Positions 44,498 through 54,202 of a stretch of 64,000 nucleotides of DNA are shown one piece after another. Source of the stretch: an uncultured Coprococcus sp. (lineage in GTDB: Bacteria > Bacillota_A > Clostridia > Lachnospirales > Lachnospiraceae); assembly GCA_900767685.1 (NCBI GenBank), contig CAAGAB010000311.1:1-64000 (forward strand), read 5' to 3'. Below the pieces are notes generated by a model. That model saw only the letters and a list, made by a program, of their open reading frames with translations. It did no database searches and was not told the DNA's origin. A program made the position numbers and the translations under genes. Each line of letters opens with the position of its first letter. The first letter of the stretch is position 1.

Positions 44498-45883
44498 TTA
44501 TTGCTCCGGAACCGGCAGTCTTCCGCCCTCATGCTGCAGTTCATCCAGCACTGATCCAAATTCATATGTAACATTTATGATCTTATCCTGTCCCTTCGGG
44601 ATACCGTACACAATATATTGATACACCACAGACATTGGGGTAAGGGCATCATCTGTATATTCACCATAAGAAATCTTTCTCTTTATTGGATCCGTATCAC
44701 TGTCCGTATCTATAACCACAATGTCAAAGTTTCCTGTTCTCGCGCCGTGATTTAACAGTATATCGCTCACCAAATAATAGTCATAACTGTCATAATCAAA
44801 TTCAACTTCACTCAGATAACTTATCTCATCAGTGGTAATTTCCGCCCCGCCAGGAAGAGTATATTTCTTATCATTCTCAATTTTCTGTCCATACTCCCCA
44901 TCGTATATTTTGTATAACTTTCCTTTAGGAGTGTCAAGCTTACTCACATCATACCAAACCGACGCGTCAGCCTTTTCACCTACCACATACATAATATTTG
45001 TAGGAGTAGTCTGACCTTCCGGTGAATCAGGATCATCATTCTGGCAGTATACGACCATATACCCGTAATCGCCTGACCTGACCATAAAGTACATATGTCC
45101 ATGATCAGCATCCACTACTTCTGATATGTCATTGACATCTGCATATCCATCATATGACACCAAAATGTCTATGTCCTCCTGACTCATAGGTTCCAACATC
45201 ATACAAGATTTTGATCTGAGATATACATCAAAATAATCCCCTCCGTCTGACATATCCTCTGCATCTGAATCCCCATCGTCCGGAGTATCCATCTCATATT
45301 CCATGTCATATACTACATATCCTTCGGGAATATCGGCATCTTCCAGCTCTATAGGCTCTACTGAATTTATCGTCAACCACGCCGTATTTCCATCAGGATC
45401 CACATTCACCATCTTGTCTCCAAATGCATATCCTTTGACTGGGATACTATCAACATAATAATTCCCATCGCCACTGTATATCTCATCATCTGTATCCTCA
45501 TTTTCGTCTTCTGATCCTACATCAAACCCAAGACTTTTGTCATGATCTGACGTGAGCGCCGAATAAACGGTCCCCAAACTTATTATCAGGAAAAATACAA
45601 TGATAATTATCATGCAGACTTTTTCCATTCTCTTTTCATTATCGAGTACGTCTTTTTCTTTCTTCTTGAACCACTCGCTGTGCACGTTTCCATACTGTTT
45701 ATTCTTGTCTTCAGTATATGATGTCTGATCCTGATTGTAATCACCGGCATCTGCCGAGGCTGCTCCGCTTTCAAACTGCCCATCTATGTTTTTCTCCACA
45801 TACCATGAACCGCATCTCGGACACATATGTCCTGTCTTTTCAGGATCGAATTTTTTACCGCAGCTTTTGCATATAACCTTCAC
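44498..45883 (-). CDS. Zinc-ribbon membrane protein of unknown function
   Basis: A 461-residue protein I cannot assign beyond architecture. N-terminal zinc ribbon CKSCGKKF and HMCPRCGSWY (Cys 5, 8, 21, 24 region), a polar linker, one membrane helix (about 90-112, CMIIIIVFFLIISLGTVY), and an extracellular C-terminal part of about 345 acidic residues, rich in Asp, Gly and Tyr, with two beta-rich sections. Zinc-ribbon proteins with one helix and an outside domain are frequent in Lachnospiraceae, often in secretion or sensing roles, but no function is known here. GTG start with GAGGTG close upstream. It ends 71 bases before the convergent terminator. Confidence 0.75.
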   Translation of the reverse strand: MKVICKSCGKKFDPEKTGHMCPRCGSWYVEKNIDGQFESGAASADAGDYNQDQTSYTEDKNKQYGNVHSEWFKKKEKDVLDNEKRMEKVCMIIIIVFFLIISLGTVYSALTSDHDKSLGFDVGSEDENEDTDDEIYSGDGNYYVDSIPVKGYAFGDKMVNVDPDGNTAWLTINSVEPIELEDADIPEGYVVYDMEYEMDTPDDGDSDAEDMSDGGDYFDVYLRSKSCMMLEPMSQEDIDILVSYDGYADVNDISEVVDADHGHMYFMVRSGDYGYMVVYCQNDDPDSPEGQTTPTNIMYVVGEKADASVWYDVSKLDTPKGKLYKIYDGEYGQKIENDKKYTLPGGAEITTDEISYLSEVEFDYDSYDYYLVSDILLNHGARTGNFDIVVIDTDSDTDPIKRKISYGEYTDDALTPMSVVYQYIVYGIPKGQDKIINVTYEFGSVLDELQHEGGRLPVPEQ

Positions 45884-45895
45884 TCATTCACCTCA

Positions 45896-46534
45896 TCAGT
45901 CATTCTTACTTACGTTATTGTACTGGAAGAAGTCGATCCTGTGATCTTTGAAATAATATTTTGCGTCACGCTCATTTACCTCACGAAGAACCTTACATGG
46001 ATTTCCGACAGCAACCACATTCGATGGAATATCCGTTGCAACCATACTTCCAGCTCCTATGACGGTGTTATCACCTATAGTTACCCCCGGAAGTATCGTA
46101 ACTCCTGCACCTATCCAGCAGTTCTTGCCTATTGTTATAGGTGCATTGTACTGATATCCCTGTTTTCTGAGATCTGCGTCTATCGGATGTCCCGCCGTAG
46201 CCAATGTGACATTTGGACCAAACATTGTGTAATCACCCACATAAATATGTGTGTCATCCACCATAGTCAGGTTAAAGTTTGCATAGATATTGCTGCCCCA
46301 ATGAACGAATTTGCCGCCCCAGTTTGCATGAAGTGGTGGCTCTATATAGCAGTTATCGCCTATCTCCTCGAACATCTCCTTAAGCATCTGCTGCCTCTTG
46401 ACCATCTCCGTTGGTCTGGTCATATTGAAGTCATACAATCTGTCCAGGCACTTTATCTGCTCTCTGGCGATGTCCTCGTCACCCGGAAGATAAAGCTCAC
46501 ATGTGTGCATCTTTTCCATCTCTGATTTACTCAT
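45896..46534 (-). CDS. Maltose/galactoside-type O-acetyltransferase (left-handed beta-helix)
   Basis: A 212-residue hexapeptide acyltransferase. N-terminal MAC region (about 3-60) with LYLPGDEDIAREQIKCLDRL, then the hexapeptide coil: NCYIEPPLHANWGGKFVHWG, the catalytic His in TLATAGHPIDADLR (about 114), and ITIGKNCWIGAGVTILPGVT. Transfers acetyl from acetyl-CoA to a sugar such as maltose, glucose or galactosides; real substrate unknown. Ribosome site AGGAGG. It ends 12 bases before the start of the zinc-ribbon gene, so the two may be co-transcribed. Confidence 0.92.
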   Translation of the reverse strand: MSKSEMEKMHTCELYLPGDEDIAREQIKCLDRLYDFNMTRPTEMVKRQQMLKEMFEEIGDNCYIEPPLHANWGGKFVHWGSNIYANFNLTMVDDTHIYVGDYTMFGPNVTLATAGHPIDADLRKQGYQYNAPITIGKNCWIGAGVTILPGVTIGDNTVIGAGSMVATDIPSNVVAVGNPCKVLREVNERDAKYYFKDHRIDFFQYNNVSKND

Positions 46535-46585
46535 TATAAAAACCTCCTGAATTTTATTTTTGTCTTAGCAACCCCGACACAATGC

Positions 46586-46666
46586 AAATCCTTTCGTCTT
46601 CGCCATTGTGCATCATCACGTCAGAATAAATCCTTTCGTCTTTGCCATTATGTATCATCATCTCAG
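46586..46666. repeat. Two 39-bp direct repeats
   Basis: Copies at 46586-46624 and 46628-46666 share AAATCCTTTCGTCTT, GCCATT and ATCATCA; five differences in 39 by eye, 42-bp period. They lie in the 290-base gap between the acetyltransferase start and the hydratase stop, which shows no gene otherwise. Confidence 0.65.
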
Positions 46667-46690
46667 GATCACACAGGCTATATGAATGAC

Positions 46691-46738
46691 AACAGGCACC
46701 ACCAATCCGCGCAAATGCACACAATGATGATGCCTGTT
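46691..46738 (-). terminator. Hairpin downstream of the hydratase gene
   Basis: AACAGGCA / TGCCTGTT stem with further partial pairing (TCATCA with GGTGG) over a long loop, about 88 bases after the hydratase stop. No good U-tract, so a weak terminator candidate. Confidence 0.4.
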
Positions 46739-46825
46739 ATCTCGTCGTATATACATTATCTGAAAATATACATAATCTGCAAATGTACATACATGGCGCA
46801 CTCGGCACCATATATAATATATAAA

Positions 46826-49114
46826 TTAGTTGTACTTGTAGTAGTTGATAAGGCAGCCGTCTGTGATGATCTGTCTCTCATCATCTGTGAGTTCTCCAAG
46901 CCTCAGCTCTATCTCAGCAAAGTCCTTGTTCACAACATATGCCTTGATGACTTCTGTCTTGTTCTTCACAGCATCCTTGATACCAGGAATGAATACATAG
47001 TCGTCATTGTCAAAATCAAAGTCCTTGTCGATGACAAATGGAAGCATACCCCAGTTGATAAGGTTTGACCTGTATCTCTTAGTAGCGTACTCCTTTGCAA
47101 TGTTTGCCCATCCGCCAAGTACCTTCTGGCATGATGCAGCCTGCTCACGAGCTGAACCGTCACCTGGCTTAACAGCATATATAGTACTTCCAACTCCTGT
47201 ATTGCTTCCGCATACATCCTCGAACTTCTCCTTGATAGCATGCATAACTTCCTTGACCTCTGGGAATGCCTTACCCATGCACTCTCCAGCCTCACGAACC
47301 TTCTCAACCGCCTGGATAGCCTTTGCTCTTCCAACGTACTCAGGATCCTTTCTTGACAGAGTGAACTCTGCAAGACCAAGAGGATTTGATCTGTATGATG
47401 AAGTCTCTCCTGATGGGATGAGCTCATCAGTTGTAGTTACAGGATCATGTATAACTGATGCTACTTTCAGGAGAAGGTTGTCTGTAAGTGGAACCATCTC
47501 AGGCCAATCCTTGATGTTTGGACCAAACTTGATCTCAACTGATGGATCAGCTTTGCCGACACCGTTGTAAACTCTTCTGTCGTATATAGCTTTGTCGAAG
47601 AAGTACTTTGGATGTGTGTACTCTATATCTGCAAGGTCTGTTGCAGATGTCAGGTATCCCTTGTTGGCTGCTGTTGCTGCGATTGAACGAGCATCCATAA
47701 GTGCAACAGATGATATCTGACCATTCTGTATCTTTGATCCCTCTCTGTTAGGGAAGTTTCTTGTTGAATGTCTGATGGAGAATGCGTTGTTGGCAGGTGT
47801 GTCACCAGCACCAAAGCAAGGCCCACAGAACGCTGTCTTAACGATAGAACCTGTCTCGATAAGATCTGCCAGGACTCCGTTCTTTGCGAGCTGCATATAT
47901 ATAGGCGTACTTGCAGGGTATACTGACAGAGTAAACTCATCAGCACCTATGCTCTTGCCTCTGAGTATATCGGCGGCATCGCAGATATTCTCATATCCAC
48001 CACCGGCACATCCGGCGATGATTCCCTGCTCTACATACAGCTTGCCATCTCTCACCTTATCCTTGAGTGTAAAGTCGACCTTGCCGTCAAGGCTTACAAG
48101 TGCACGCTTCTCAACGTCATCAAGAATATCCATGAGATTTGCATTCAGCTCATCAATGGTGTATGTGTTACTTGGGTGGAACGGCATAGCTATCATAGGC
48201 TTAACAGTTGACAGATCTACATACACAACTCCATCATAGTAGGCTACATCTCCAGGATTCATCTCCTTGTATGCCTCACTTCTGCCGTGGATGTCATACC
48301 AATCCTTTATCTTGTCATCTGTCTTCCATATGGATGACAGACAGGTCGTCTCTGTTGTCATTACATCGATACCGATACGGAAATCTGCTGAAAGCTTATC
48401 AACTCCAGGACCAACAAACTCCATAACCTTATTCTTGACATATCCGCATCCAAATGTTGCTCCGATGATTGCAAGTGCCACATCCTGAGGACCAACACCC
48501 TTCTGTACCTCTCCGTCAAGATAGATGGCTATAACACCTGGCTTTGCAACATCATATGTCTTGCACAGAAGCTGCTTTGCAAGCTCACCGCCGCCCTCTC
48601 CTATAGCCATGGTACCAAGAGCACCGTAACGTGTATGAGAATCTGATCCAAGTATCATTGCTCCACACTCAGCAAGCATCTCACGGGCAAACTGATGTAT
48701 AACAGCCTGATGAGGTGGCACATACACACCACCGAATTTCTTCGCACATGAAAGGCCAAACATATGATCATCCTCATTGATGGTACCGCCTACTGCACAC
48801 AGTGAATTATGACAGTTTGTAAGTACATAAGGAATAGGAAACTCCTTTAATCCTGATGCTCTGGCTGTCTGAATGATACCTACGAATGTAATATCATGAG
48901 AAGTCATCTTATCAAATTTAATCTTCAGATTATCCATATTGTCAGATGTGTTATGCTTCTCCAATATTCCATAAGCAAGTGTGTTCTTGGATGCATCTTC
49001 CTTTGATGGGACACTGCCAAGCTTTGATGCGAGTACTGCTCCAGCCTCCGCATTATCCTCAACCAGCTCTGTGCCATGTAACAGATAAGCACCATTGTCA
49101 AATAATTTAATCAT
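46826..49114 (-). CDS. Aconitase-superfamily hydratase (YbhJ-like)
   Basis: A 762-residue protein of the aconitase family in the size and style of E. coli YbhJ, starting [20 protein letters not shown]. 4Fe-4S ligand regions are [14 protein letters not shown] (about 100-113) and [19 protein letters not shown] (Cys-x-x-Cys, about 430-448); [20 protein letters not shown] (about 157-176) and [20 protein letters not shown] are other conserved parts. It probably isomerises or dehydrates a tricarboxylate (aconitase-like), but the true substrate of YbhJ-type enzymes is not settled. AGGAGG ribosome site. Its leader region of over 200 bases shows no gene; promoter elements are weak (TTTAAA-17-TATTAT). 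Confidence 0.88.
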   Translation of the reverse strand: MIKLFDNGAYLLHGTELVEDNAEAGAVLASKLGSVPSKEDASKNTLAYGILEKHNTSDNMDNLKIKFDKMTSHDITFVGIIQTARASGLKEFPIPYVLTNCHNSLCAVGGTINEDDHMFGLSCAKKFGGVYVPPHQAVIHQFAREMLAECGAMILGSDSHTRYGALGTMAIGEGGGELAKQLLCKTYDVAKPGVIAIYLDGEVQKGVGPQDVALAIIGATFGCGYVKNKVMEFVGPGVDKLSADFRIGIDVMTTETTCLSSIWKTDDKIKDWYDIHGRSEAYKEMNPGDVAYYDGVVYVDLSTVKPMIAMPFHPSNTYTIDELNANLMDILDDVEKRALVSLDGKVDFTLKDKVRDGKLYVEQGIIAGCAGGGYENICDAADILRGKSIGADEFTLSVYPASTPIYMQLAKNGVLADLIETGSIVKTAFCGPCFGAGDTPANNAFSIRHSTRNFPNREGSKIQNGQISSVALMDARSIAATAANKGYLTSATDLADIEYTHPKYFFDKAIYDRRVYNGVGKADPSVEIKFGPNIKDWPEMVPLTDNLLLKVASVIHDPVTTTDELIPSGETSSYRSNPLGLAEFTLSRKDPEYVGRAKAIQAVEKVREAGECMGKAFPEVKEVMHAIKEKFEDVCGSNTGVGSTIYAVKPGDGSAREQAASCQKVLGGWANIAKEYATKRYRSNLINWGMLPFVIDKDFDFDNDDYVFIPGIKDAVKNKTEVIKAYVVNKDFAEIELRLGELTDDERQIITDGCLINYYKYN

Positions 49115-49363
49115 ACTCTTCCTCCTGGTAATAGCTTTTGTCTTTTCTGGGATTCATATCTTCAATATGTACACAACCCCATATTTATCTATATAATATC
49201 ATATCACGGTTATTTTTTAAATAGTATTATGTAACAGTGATGTATTCGTATATAAACTATTGCAAAACCCATTTGGTAACAATTTTTTCGCGAACACGAT
49301 CTACCAGAAAACGAGAGCAAACTTTAGATAATTTTACTCAATAGCTTTATCTCAATACTCTAA

Positions 49364-49565
49364 AAAAATAAAAGCTGCTATAGATCATTACCGTCTTGTA
49401 ATAATCTATAACAGCTTTTATCATAAAATGATTCCAGATAAAATGTGTTTAAAACGCATCAGCCTGTATATGCTGTACCATCATCCCTGTGAGGATATGA
49501 TGACACATTGCACATACAGGATAATGTTCTATAATCAATCTCCCCTCAGAGTTAATTATCTTTTC
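49364..49565 (-). ncRNA. Candidate structured small RNA or long leader with strong terminator
   Basis: Minus strand: -10 TATAAT (49571-49576) with weak -35 TATTGG 17 bases ahead; then a long imperfect hairpin (49463-49520; CCTGTATGTGC pairs with GCATATACAGG, inner CATCAT with ATGATG); then an intrinsic terminator (49370-49419; AAAAGCTGTTATAGAT pairs with ATCTATAGCAGCTTTT) followed by ATTTTTTTAG. No convincing open frame lies in it. RNA length about 200 bases. It ends about 250 bases before the hydratase gene, so it may be an independent RNA or an attenuated leader. No known RNA family recognised. Confidence 0.5.
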
Positions 49566-49613
49566 TTTATATTATACGACTCGTATAGATTTTCCAATAG
49601 TTTTGACATAAAT

Positions 49614-49647
49614 CGACATGAACGACGTGTACAACGACACAAACGCC
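49614..49647 (+). promoter_or_regulatory. Paired direct repeats, candidate LytTR sites, upstream of the second system
   Basis: CGACATGAACGAC (49614) and CGACACAAACGCC (49635) repeat with a 21-base period, the spacing known for AgrA/ComE-type sites. They stand 44 bases before -10 TATAAT (49692-49697), whose -35 is poor, as in activator-dependent promoters. They resemble the pair at 32533. Confidence 0.55.
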
Positions 49648-49819
49648 AATTAATTTTGATTATTAACGCATTCTTCGATTTATACCTATTGTATAATACT
49701 GTTGTGTTATGTTAAAATAACAACGTTACTTTACAGCATTTTTATATTTTATATGTTATAGAAAAGTATATAATTTTTTATAGTTATTACATTTACTAAT
49801 ACGACGGAGGTGCGCTCCA

Positions 49820-50518
49820 ATGAATTTACTTATTGTCGAAGATGATGCCATACAGCTTAATGGATTGAAACATATCATAACAGAACATTACCCAGATACC
49901 AATATACATACCGCTTCATCTTACAATGAAGCTGTGACTGTTATCGACTCATCAGACATTAATTTATTTATGCTGGATATCAATCTCGGTGATGATAAAA
50001 ACGGACTTGATGTATGTTCATATTTAAGAAAAAGACACGAGCACGAAAACAGCCCGGTTATATTTATAACAGACATTACCAATCCCAGTCTGGATGTCAT
50101 CAATAAATACCATTGCACCTACTATTTCTCAAAGCCTTACAGTAAGGACGATGTTATCAAGGCCATATCCTCTGTGAATTCCAACCTGATTCCATCTGCA
50201 TCTAAGCTGCAGGTGCGGGATATACTTGGGATTCTGTTCCATGTAATCCCACAAGATATCATCTTTGTGAAATCCGATGGTCATCACAAACACATTTTCA
50301 CGACAAACGGCGACTTCGAAGTAACCAATTCAACCTTTGCTTCAGTGTTAGGCGAAAATGATCTGCCGCTTGTCAGATGTCATCGAAGTTATTACATCAA
50401 TCCTGACTACATCCTCAGTTATGACAGAACCAACTCTCTGCTGCAACTGTCCGGAATCCAGGATTCAATACCTATCGGTAGAAAATACAAACCACAAATA
50501 CATCAGGAGAACAAATAA
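49820..50518 (+). CDS. LytTR-family response regulator (second system)
   Basis: A 232-residue regulator: receiver domain starting MNLLIVEDDAIQLNGLKHII, with phospho-Asp in FMLDINLGDDKNGLDVCSYL, conserved Lys in YYFSKPYSKDDVI, and LytTR domain (about 130-230) with IIFVKSDGHHKHIFTTNGDF and VRCHRSYYINPDYILSYDRT. Ribosome site CGGAGGTG. The kinase starts in its stop codon (TAATG). Paired direct repeats before its promoter suggest that it regulates itself. About one third identical in style to the regulator at 32707, but its kinase differs. Confidence 0.93.
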   Translation: MNLLIVEDDAIQLNGLKHIITEHYPDTNIHTASSYNEAVTVIDSSDINLFMLDINLGDDKNGLDVCSYLRKRHEHENSPVIFITDITNPSLDVINKYHCTYYFSKPYSKDDVIKAISSVNSNLIPSASKLQVRDILGILFHVIPQDIIFVKSDGHHKHIFTTNGDFEVTNSTFASVLGENDLPLVRCHRSYYINPDYILSYDRTNSLLQLSGIQDSIPIGRKYKPQIHQENK

Positions 50519-51801
50519 TGGCTGATTATTTTATTTTTCTTTCCAAGATATTGCTTGATACCTTTGTATTTTTAATATTCATGATGGCGATATACAATGT
50601 AAAATTTTCCCAGATAGCAAGGAGACTTCCACCGTTGCTTCTGCTGACTTTACCAGTCTCTCTGATTGCCACAATTACAGACTCCATGTTCATATTCACA
50701 CTGATAACATACATCTACTGCTTTGTATTCTACTCCCTGGTCTTCCGTTATCCGCCAATGAAGATCATAACGGGCTATGCAATAGCTCTTATAATCATGA
50801 TAGTGCTGAACCTTATACAGATGGTTGTCATCATGCAATTCACAGACAACCCTTTCACCAATGCTTCAACATATATAACTGAAGCTATGGCTTTTGTGAT
50901 AGCTATTTTGCTGTACAAATTCGGGCACCTGGATAAGCTGTATGAAACCCTCATCATAAAAAACCAGGTTTTCAGGAATATAATACTCGCTTTATTTGCC
51001 TTCATGGTCTCCATGGTTTTATACCAGCGTATATCACCTAAAGATTTCATGAATGTGTTTATGACTTTCCTGTTTATAGTTATTCTTATACTCATCCTGT
51101 ACGCCGGAATGTACAAGAACTACTTGAGTCTCAGGGAGTCCCAAAAGCAGCTGCAGTCATACGAACAGTATCTTCCTATTATAGAGGAGCTTATCGATCA
51201 GGTTAGAATGAGGCAGCACGATTACAACAACGAACTTCAGGCAATAAGTATGCTACCGATCAGCTGCACCGACTATGAATCACTCTCTGCCGCTCTGGCA
51301 AAGGAACTTGATACTTCATGCAGCGATCATGTTATAAAAAATTCCTACCTTCTGAGGATCAACATGAAACTGATTGCCGGATTCCTGTTCAGCAAGATGA
51401 ACCTTGCCCAGGAGCGAAATATAGATCTCAATATAAATGTCAAAAATTCAACTCTCACATCAAAGGCCGCTGAATTCGAACTTCTGGATACGATGAGTAT
51501 TCTGGTGGACAATGCATTTGATGCCACCGAGGACGGAGGACATATAGAGATAGTGATCGACTCAGATGGATCGAAGACATCCATTGAGACCCTCAATGCA
51601 GGTCCTACTCTCACCTCGGTCATGCGAAAGGATTTCTTCACCAAAGGCTACTCCACAAAGCCGCTGAAGGACGGCAGATATTCAAGGGGAATAGGTCTTT
51701 ATAAGTTAAAACAACTCACAAAAAAATATGACGGTGAGATCCTTCTCGACAATCAGACAGTAGACGGACAGACTTGTATACATTTTCTTGTAAGATTGTA
51801 A
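50518..51801 (+). CDS. GHKL-type sensor histidine kinase (second system)
   Basis: A 427-residue kinase: six membrane helices (about 8-200), cytosolic coil, phospho-acceptor region RMRQHDYNNELQAISMLPIS (His near 235), N box MSILVDNAFDATEDGGHIEI and G box GRYSRGIGLYKLKQLTKKYD. The family is AgrC-like. One-base overlap with the regulator gene indicates a tightly coupled pair. A terminator follows 22 bases after the stop. Signal unknown; no peptide precursor gene was seen nearby. Confidence 0.92.
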   Translation: MADYFIFLSKILLDTFVFLIFMMAIYNVKFSQIARRLPPLLLLTLPVSLIATITDSMFIFTLITYIYCFVFYSLVFRYPPMKIITGYAIALIIMIVLNLIQMVVIMQFTDNPFTNASTYITEAMAFVIAILLYKFGHLDKLYETLIIKNQVFRNIILALFAFMVSMVLYQRISPKDFMNVFMTFLFIVILILILYAGMYKNYLSLRESQKQLQSYEQYLPIIEELIDQVRMRQHDYNNELQAISMLPISCTDYESLSAALAKELDTSCSDHVIKNSYLLRINMKLIAGFLFSKMNLAQERNIDLNINVKNSTLTSKAAEFELLDTMSILVDNAFDATEDGGHIEIVIDSDGSKTSIETLNAGPTLTSVMRKDFFTKGYSTKPLKDGRYSRGIGLYKLKQLTKKYDGEILLDNQTVDGQTCIHFLVRL

Positions 51802-51822
51802 ATATCACTTTTATGGCCTTTT

Positions 51823-51859
51823 AAGACAGCTATGGACTGATCCCATATCTGTCTTTTTT
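51823..51859 (+). terminator. Intrinsic terminator of the second two-component system
   Basis: AAGACAG-TATGG pairs with CCATA-CTGTCTT, loop ACTGAT, tail TTTTTTGTTGG. The rest of the gap to 52129 holds the por promoter and nothing else I can support. Confidence 0.8.
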
Positions 51860-52027
51860 GTTGGTGATGATCTCTTCCATATATACACATGCAGTATTTT
51901 TATCATTTTCTTCCCTGTTGTTTAAGATTTTATGTTGCGCAGCCCGTCAACATCTAACATTTTCAGGCATATCCCCCGTTATTCGTTAATTTTTTCTGTA
52001 TTCCACCATATAACCTTAATTTTATTC

Positions 52028-52055
52028 TTTACTTATTGTTTATAAATGGTATAAT
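52028..52055 (+). promoter_or_regulatory. Promoter of the por operon
   Basis: TTTACT (52028-52033), 16 bases, TATAAT (52050-52055), about 75 bases before the porG start codon. Confidence 0.6.
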
Positions 52056-52129
52056 CAAAAGGATTATTTTTTCCTATTAATTGGAATTAAATAGAACTTA
52101 ATGAGAAATTTTTGACAGGAGATGTAAAA

Positions 52130-52705
52130 GTGAAAGATACTATCGAAATCAGATGGCACGGACGTGGTGGTCAGGGTGCCAAGACTGCTGCCCTGCTCCT
52201 CGCAGATGTGGCATTCAAAACAGGTAAATATGTTCAGGGATTTCCTGAATATGGTCCAGAGAGAATGGGCGCACCTATCACTGCTTACAACAGGATCAGC
52301 AGTGAACCTATCAGAGTACATTCCAACATTTACGAGCCACAGTATGTGGTTGTTGTAGACGAATCTCTGATCGAACCTGTACATGTGACTGCAGGTCTCG
52401 CCGAGGATGGCGCCATCATTATAAATACACCTAAGACTCCGGACGAGGTTCGTCCACTGCTCAAGGGTTACAAGGGCAGGGTATACACACTTGATGCCAA
52501 GGAGATCTCCATGAAGACTCTCGGCAAGAATTTCCCTAACTCTCCTATGCTTGCAGCCATCGTTGCTGTCAGCGGAATCATGGAGGAGGGACCTTTCCTC
52601 GAAGATATGAGACAGTCATATCAGCACAAATTTGCCAAGAAACCAGAGGTTATCGATGGCAACATGGAAGCATTAAAGCTCGCTTTCAGGGAGGTAATGA
52701 AGTAA
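52130..52705 (+). CDS. porG: 2-oxoacid:ferredoxin oxidoreductase gamma subunit
   Basis: About 191 residues: EIRWHGRGGQGAKTAALLLA (about 5-24), the pyruvate ferredoxin/flavodoxin oxidoreductase gamma signature, then FPEYGPERMGAPITAYNRIS. First gene of a four-subunit enzyme that converts pyruvate (or another 2-oxoacid) and CoA to acyl-CoA, CO2 and reduced ferredoxin. Start: GTG at 52130, 8 bases after GGAG; an in-frame TTG 18 bases earlier overlaps that site. The delta gene begins within its stop codon (TAATG). Confidence 0.93.
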   Translation: MKDTIEIRWHGRGGQGAKTAALLLADVAFKTGKYVQGFPEYGPERMGAPITAYNRISSEPIRVHSNIYEPQYVVVVDESLIEPVHVTAGLAEDGAIIINTPKTPDEVRPLLKGYKGRVYTLDAKEISMKTLGKNFPNSPMLAAIVAVSGIMEEGPFLEDMRQSYQHKFAKKPEVIDGNMEALKLAFREVMK

Positions 52706-53007
52706 TGAGAACAGATATAAGCAAGATACATGACAACAGCAAATGGACAGAACTCACACCTGGAAACCACGTATACGGCGGTGGTACTTCCAAGGCTTTT
52801 AACACAGGTGAGTGGAGGACTTCAACCCCTGTCCTCGACGAGAGCAAATGCGTACACTGTCTTCTGTGCGCACCTGTCTGCCCGGATTCATGCATTCCGG
52901 TAGTATCAGGCAAGCGTCTCGCATTTGACCTGGATCACTGCAAAGGCTGCGGTATATGCGCATACCAGTGCAAATTCGGAGCAATCACTATGAAGGAGGG
53001 CAAATAA
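52705..53007 (+). CDS. porD: 2-oxoacid:ferredoxin oxidoreductase delta subunit (2x 4Fe-4S ferredoxin)
   Basis: A 100-residue ferredoxin-like subunit with two 4Fe-4S motifs: CVHCLLCAPVCPDSC (about 47-61) and CKGCGICAYQCKF (about 82-94, with further Cys-Pro spacing slightly unusual: Cys-Lys in place of Cys-Pro after the last cysteine). N-terminal part NHVYGGGTSKAFNTGEWRTS is typical of PorD. It carries electrons between the TPP centre and ferredoxin. One-base overlap with porG and immediate junction to porA show one operon. Confidence 0.93.
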   Translation: MRTDISKIHDNSKWTELTPGNHVYGGGTSKAFNTGEWRTSTPVLDESKCVHCLLCAPVCPDSCIPVVSGKRLAFDLDHCKGCGICAYQCKFGAITMKEGK

Positions 53008-54189
53008 ATGGCTATAAGAGAACGTCTTTCAGGAAATGAGGCTGTGGCACATGCTATAAAGCAGATCAATCCGGATGTTATGCCTGCATTCCCTATAACA
53101 CCTTCAACTGAGATACCTCAGTTCGTTTCAACATTTATCTCCAATGGAGAGATCGATACAGAATTTATCCCGGTAGAGAGTGAGCACAGTGCCATGAGTG
53201 CAGCGATCGGTGCAGAGGCTGCCGGCTGCCGTACACTCACAGCCACATCATCATGTGGTATGGCTCTCATGTGGGAGGAGCTCTATGTGGCAGCGTCCAA
53301 TCGTCTTCCACTTGCCCTCGCACTTGTAAACAGAGCACTCTCCGGTCCTATCAACATCAACTGCGACCACTCAGACAGTATGGGCGCACGTGATACAGGC
53401 TGGCTTCAGATATACGCAGAGAACAACCAGGAGGCATATGACAACTTTGTTCAGGCATACAGAATATCTGAGCACAAGGATGTCAGACTTCCTATCATGA
53501 TATGTCAGGATGGTTTCATCACAAGCCATGCCGTTGAGAACATCACCCTCATCGAGGATGATCTCGTAAAGAAGTTTGTAGGTGAGTACAACCCTGAGCA
53601 GTATCTGTTAAACCCTGAGATGCCTATGGCTGTCGGTCCTTACGCCACATCTCCTTACTATATGGAGACTAAGATGGCTCAGAACACTGCCATGAAGAAT
53701 GCAAAGCAGGTTATTCTTGACGTTGCAAAGGAATTCGAGGAGATGACAGGCCGTCACTACGGATTCTTTGAGGAGTACAGACTTGACGATGCCGACTACG
53801 CCATCGTTATGATCGGCTCTGCTGCCGGAACAACAAAGGAAGCTATAGATGAGCTGAGAAATGAGGGCAAGAAGGTCGGACTCCTGAAGATCAGAGTGTT
53901 CAGACCATTCCCTGGCGAAGAGATCGCAAAGGCTCTCGCCCACACCAAGGCTGTGGCAATCCTTGACAGATCAGAAGGGTTCAGAGCAGGCGGCGGACCT
54001 CTCTCAGCAGAGGTTAAGGAGCACCTGTATGACATTCAGGCAACCACAAAGGCTGTCAGCTACATCTACGGTCTCGGCGGACGTGACTACACTGTGGACA
54101 GCGCCAAGGGCGTATTTGCACAGCTTGAAGACATGATAGAGAACGGTGCTGAGATTCCTCAGTATCAGTACATAGGACTTAGACAGTAG
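53008..54189 (+). CDS. porA: 2-oxoacid:ferredoxin oxidoreductase alpha subunit
   Basis: A 393-residue alpha subunit: GNEAVAHAIKQINPDVMPAF then PITPSTEIPQFV (PFOR domain I signature), ESEHSAMSAAIGAEAAGCRT, and the domain II end with GLLKIRVFRPFPGEEIAKAL. With beta it makes the TPP active site. The residues around ITPSTEIP are those of pyruvate/2-oxoisovalerate enzymes; substrate preference cannot be fixed. It begins right after the porD stop; the next gene follows 13 bases later with ribosome site AGGAGG. Codon use is of a highly expressed gene. Confidence 0.94.
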   Translation: MAIRERLSGNEAVAHAIKQINPDVMPAFPITPSTEIPQFVSTFISNGEIDTEFIPVESEHSAMSAAIGAEAAGCRTLTATSSCGMALMWEELYVAASNRLPLALALVNRALSGPININCDHSDSMGARDTGWLQIYAENNQEAYDNFVQAYRISEHKDVRLPIMICQDGFITSHAVENITLIEDDLVKKFVGEYNPEQYLLNPEMPMAVGPYATSPYYMETKMAQNTAMKNAKQVILDVAKEFEEMTGRHYGFFEEYRLDDADYAIVMIGSAAGTTKEAIDELRNEGKKVGLLKIRVFRPFPGEEIAKALAHTKAVAILDRSEGFRAGGGPLSAEVKEHLYDIQATTKAVSYIYGLGGRDYTVDSAKGVFAQLEDMIENGAEIPQYQYIGLRQ

Positions 54190-54202
54190 GAGGTAAGATG
54201 AA

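Noticed and set aside
46586..46666. Direct repeats as minimal CRISPR or att sites
   Set aside because: Two nearly adjacent copies with a 3-base gap only, no integrase and no spacer structure.
49364..49565. 6S RNA
   Set aside because: Length fits, but the 5' end does not pair with the 3' end and the terminator hairpin is separate, so the 6S layout is not met.
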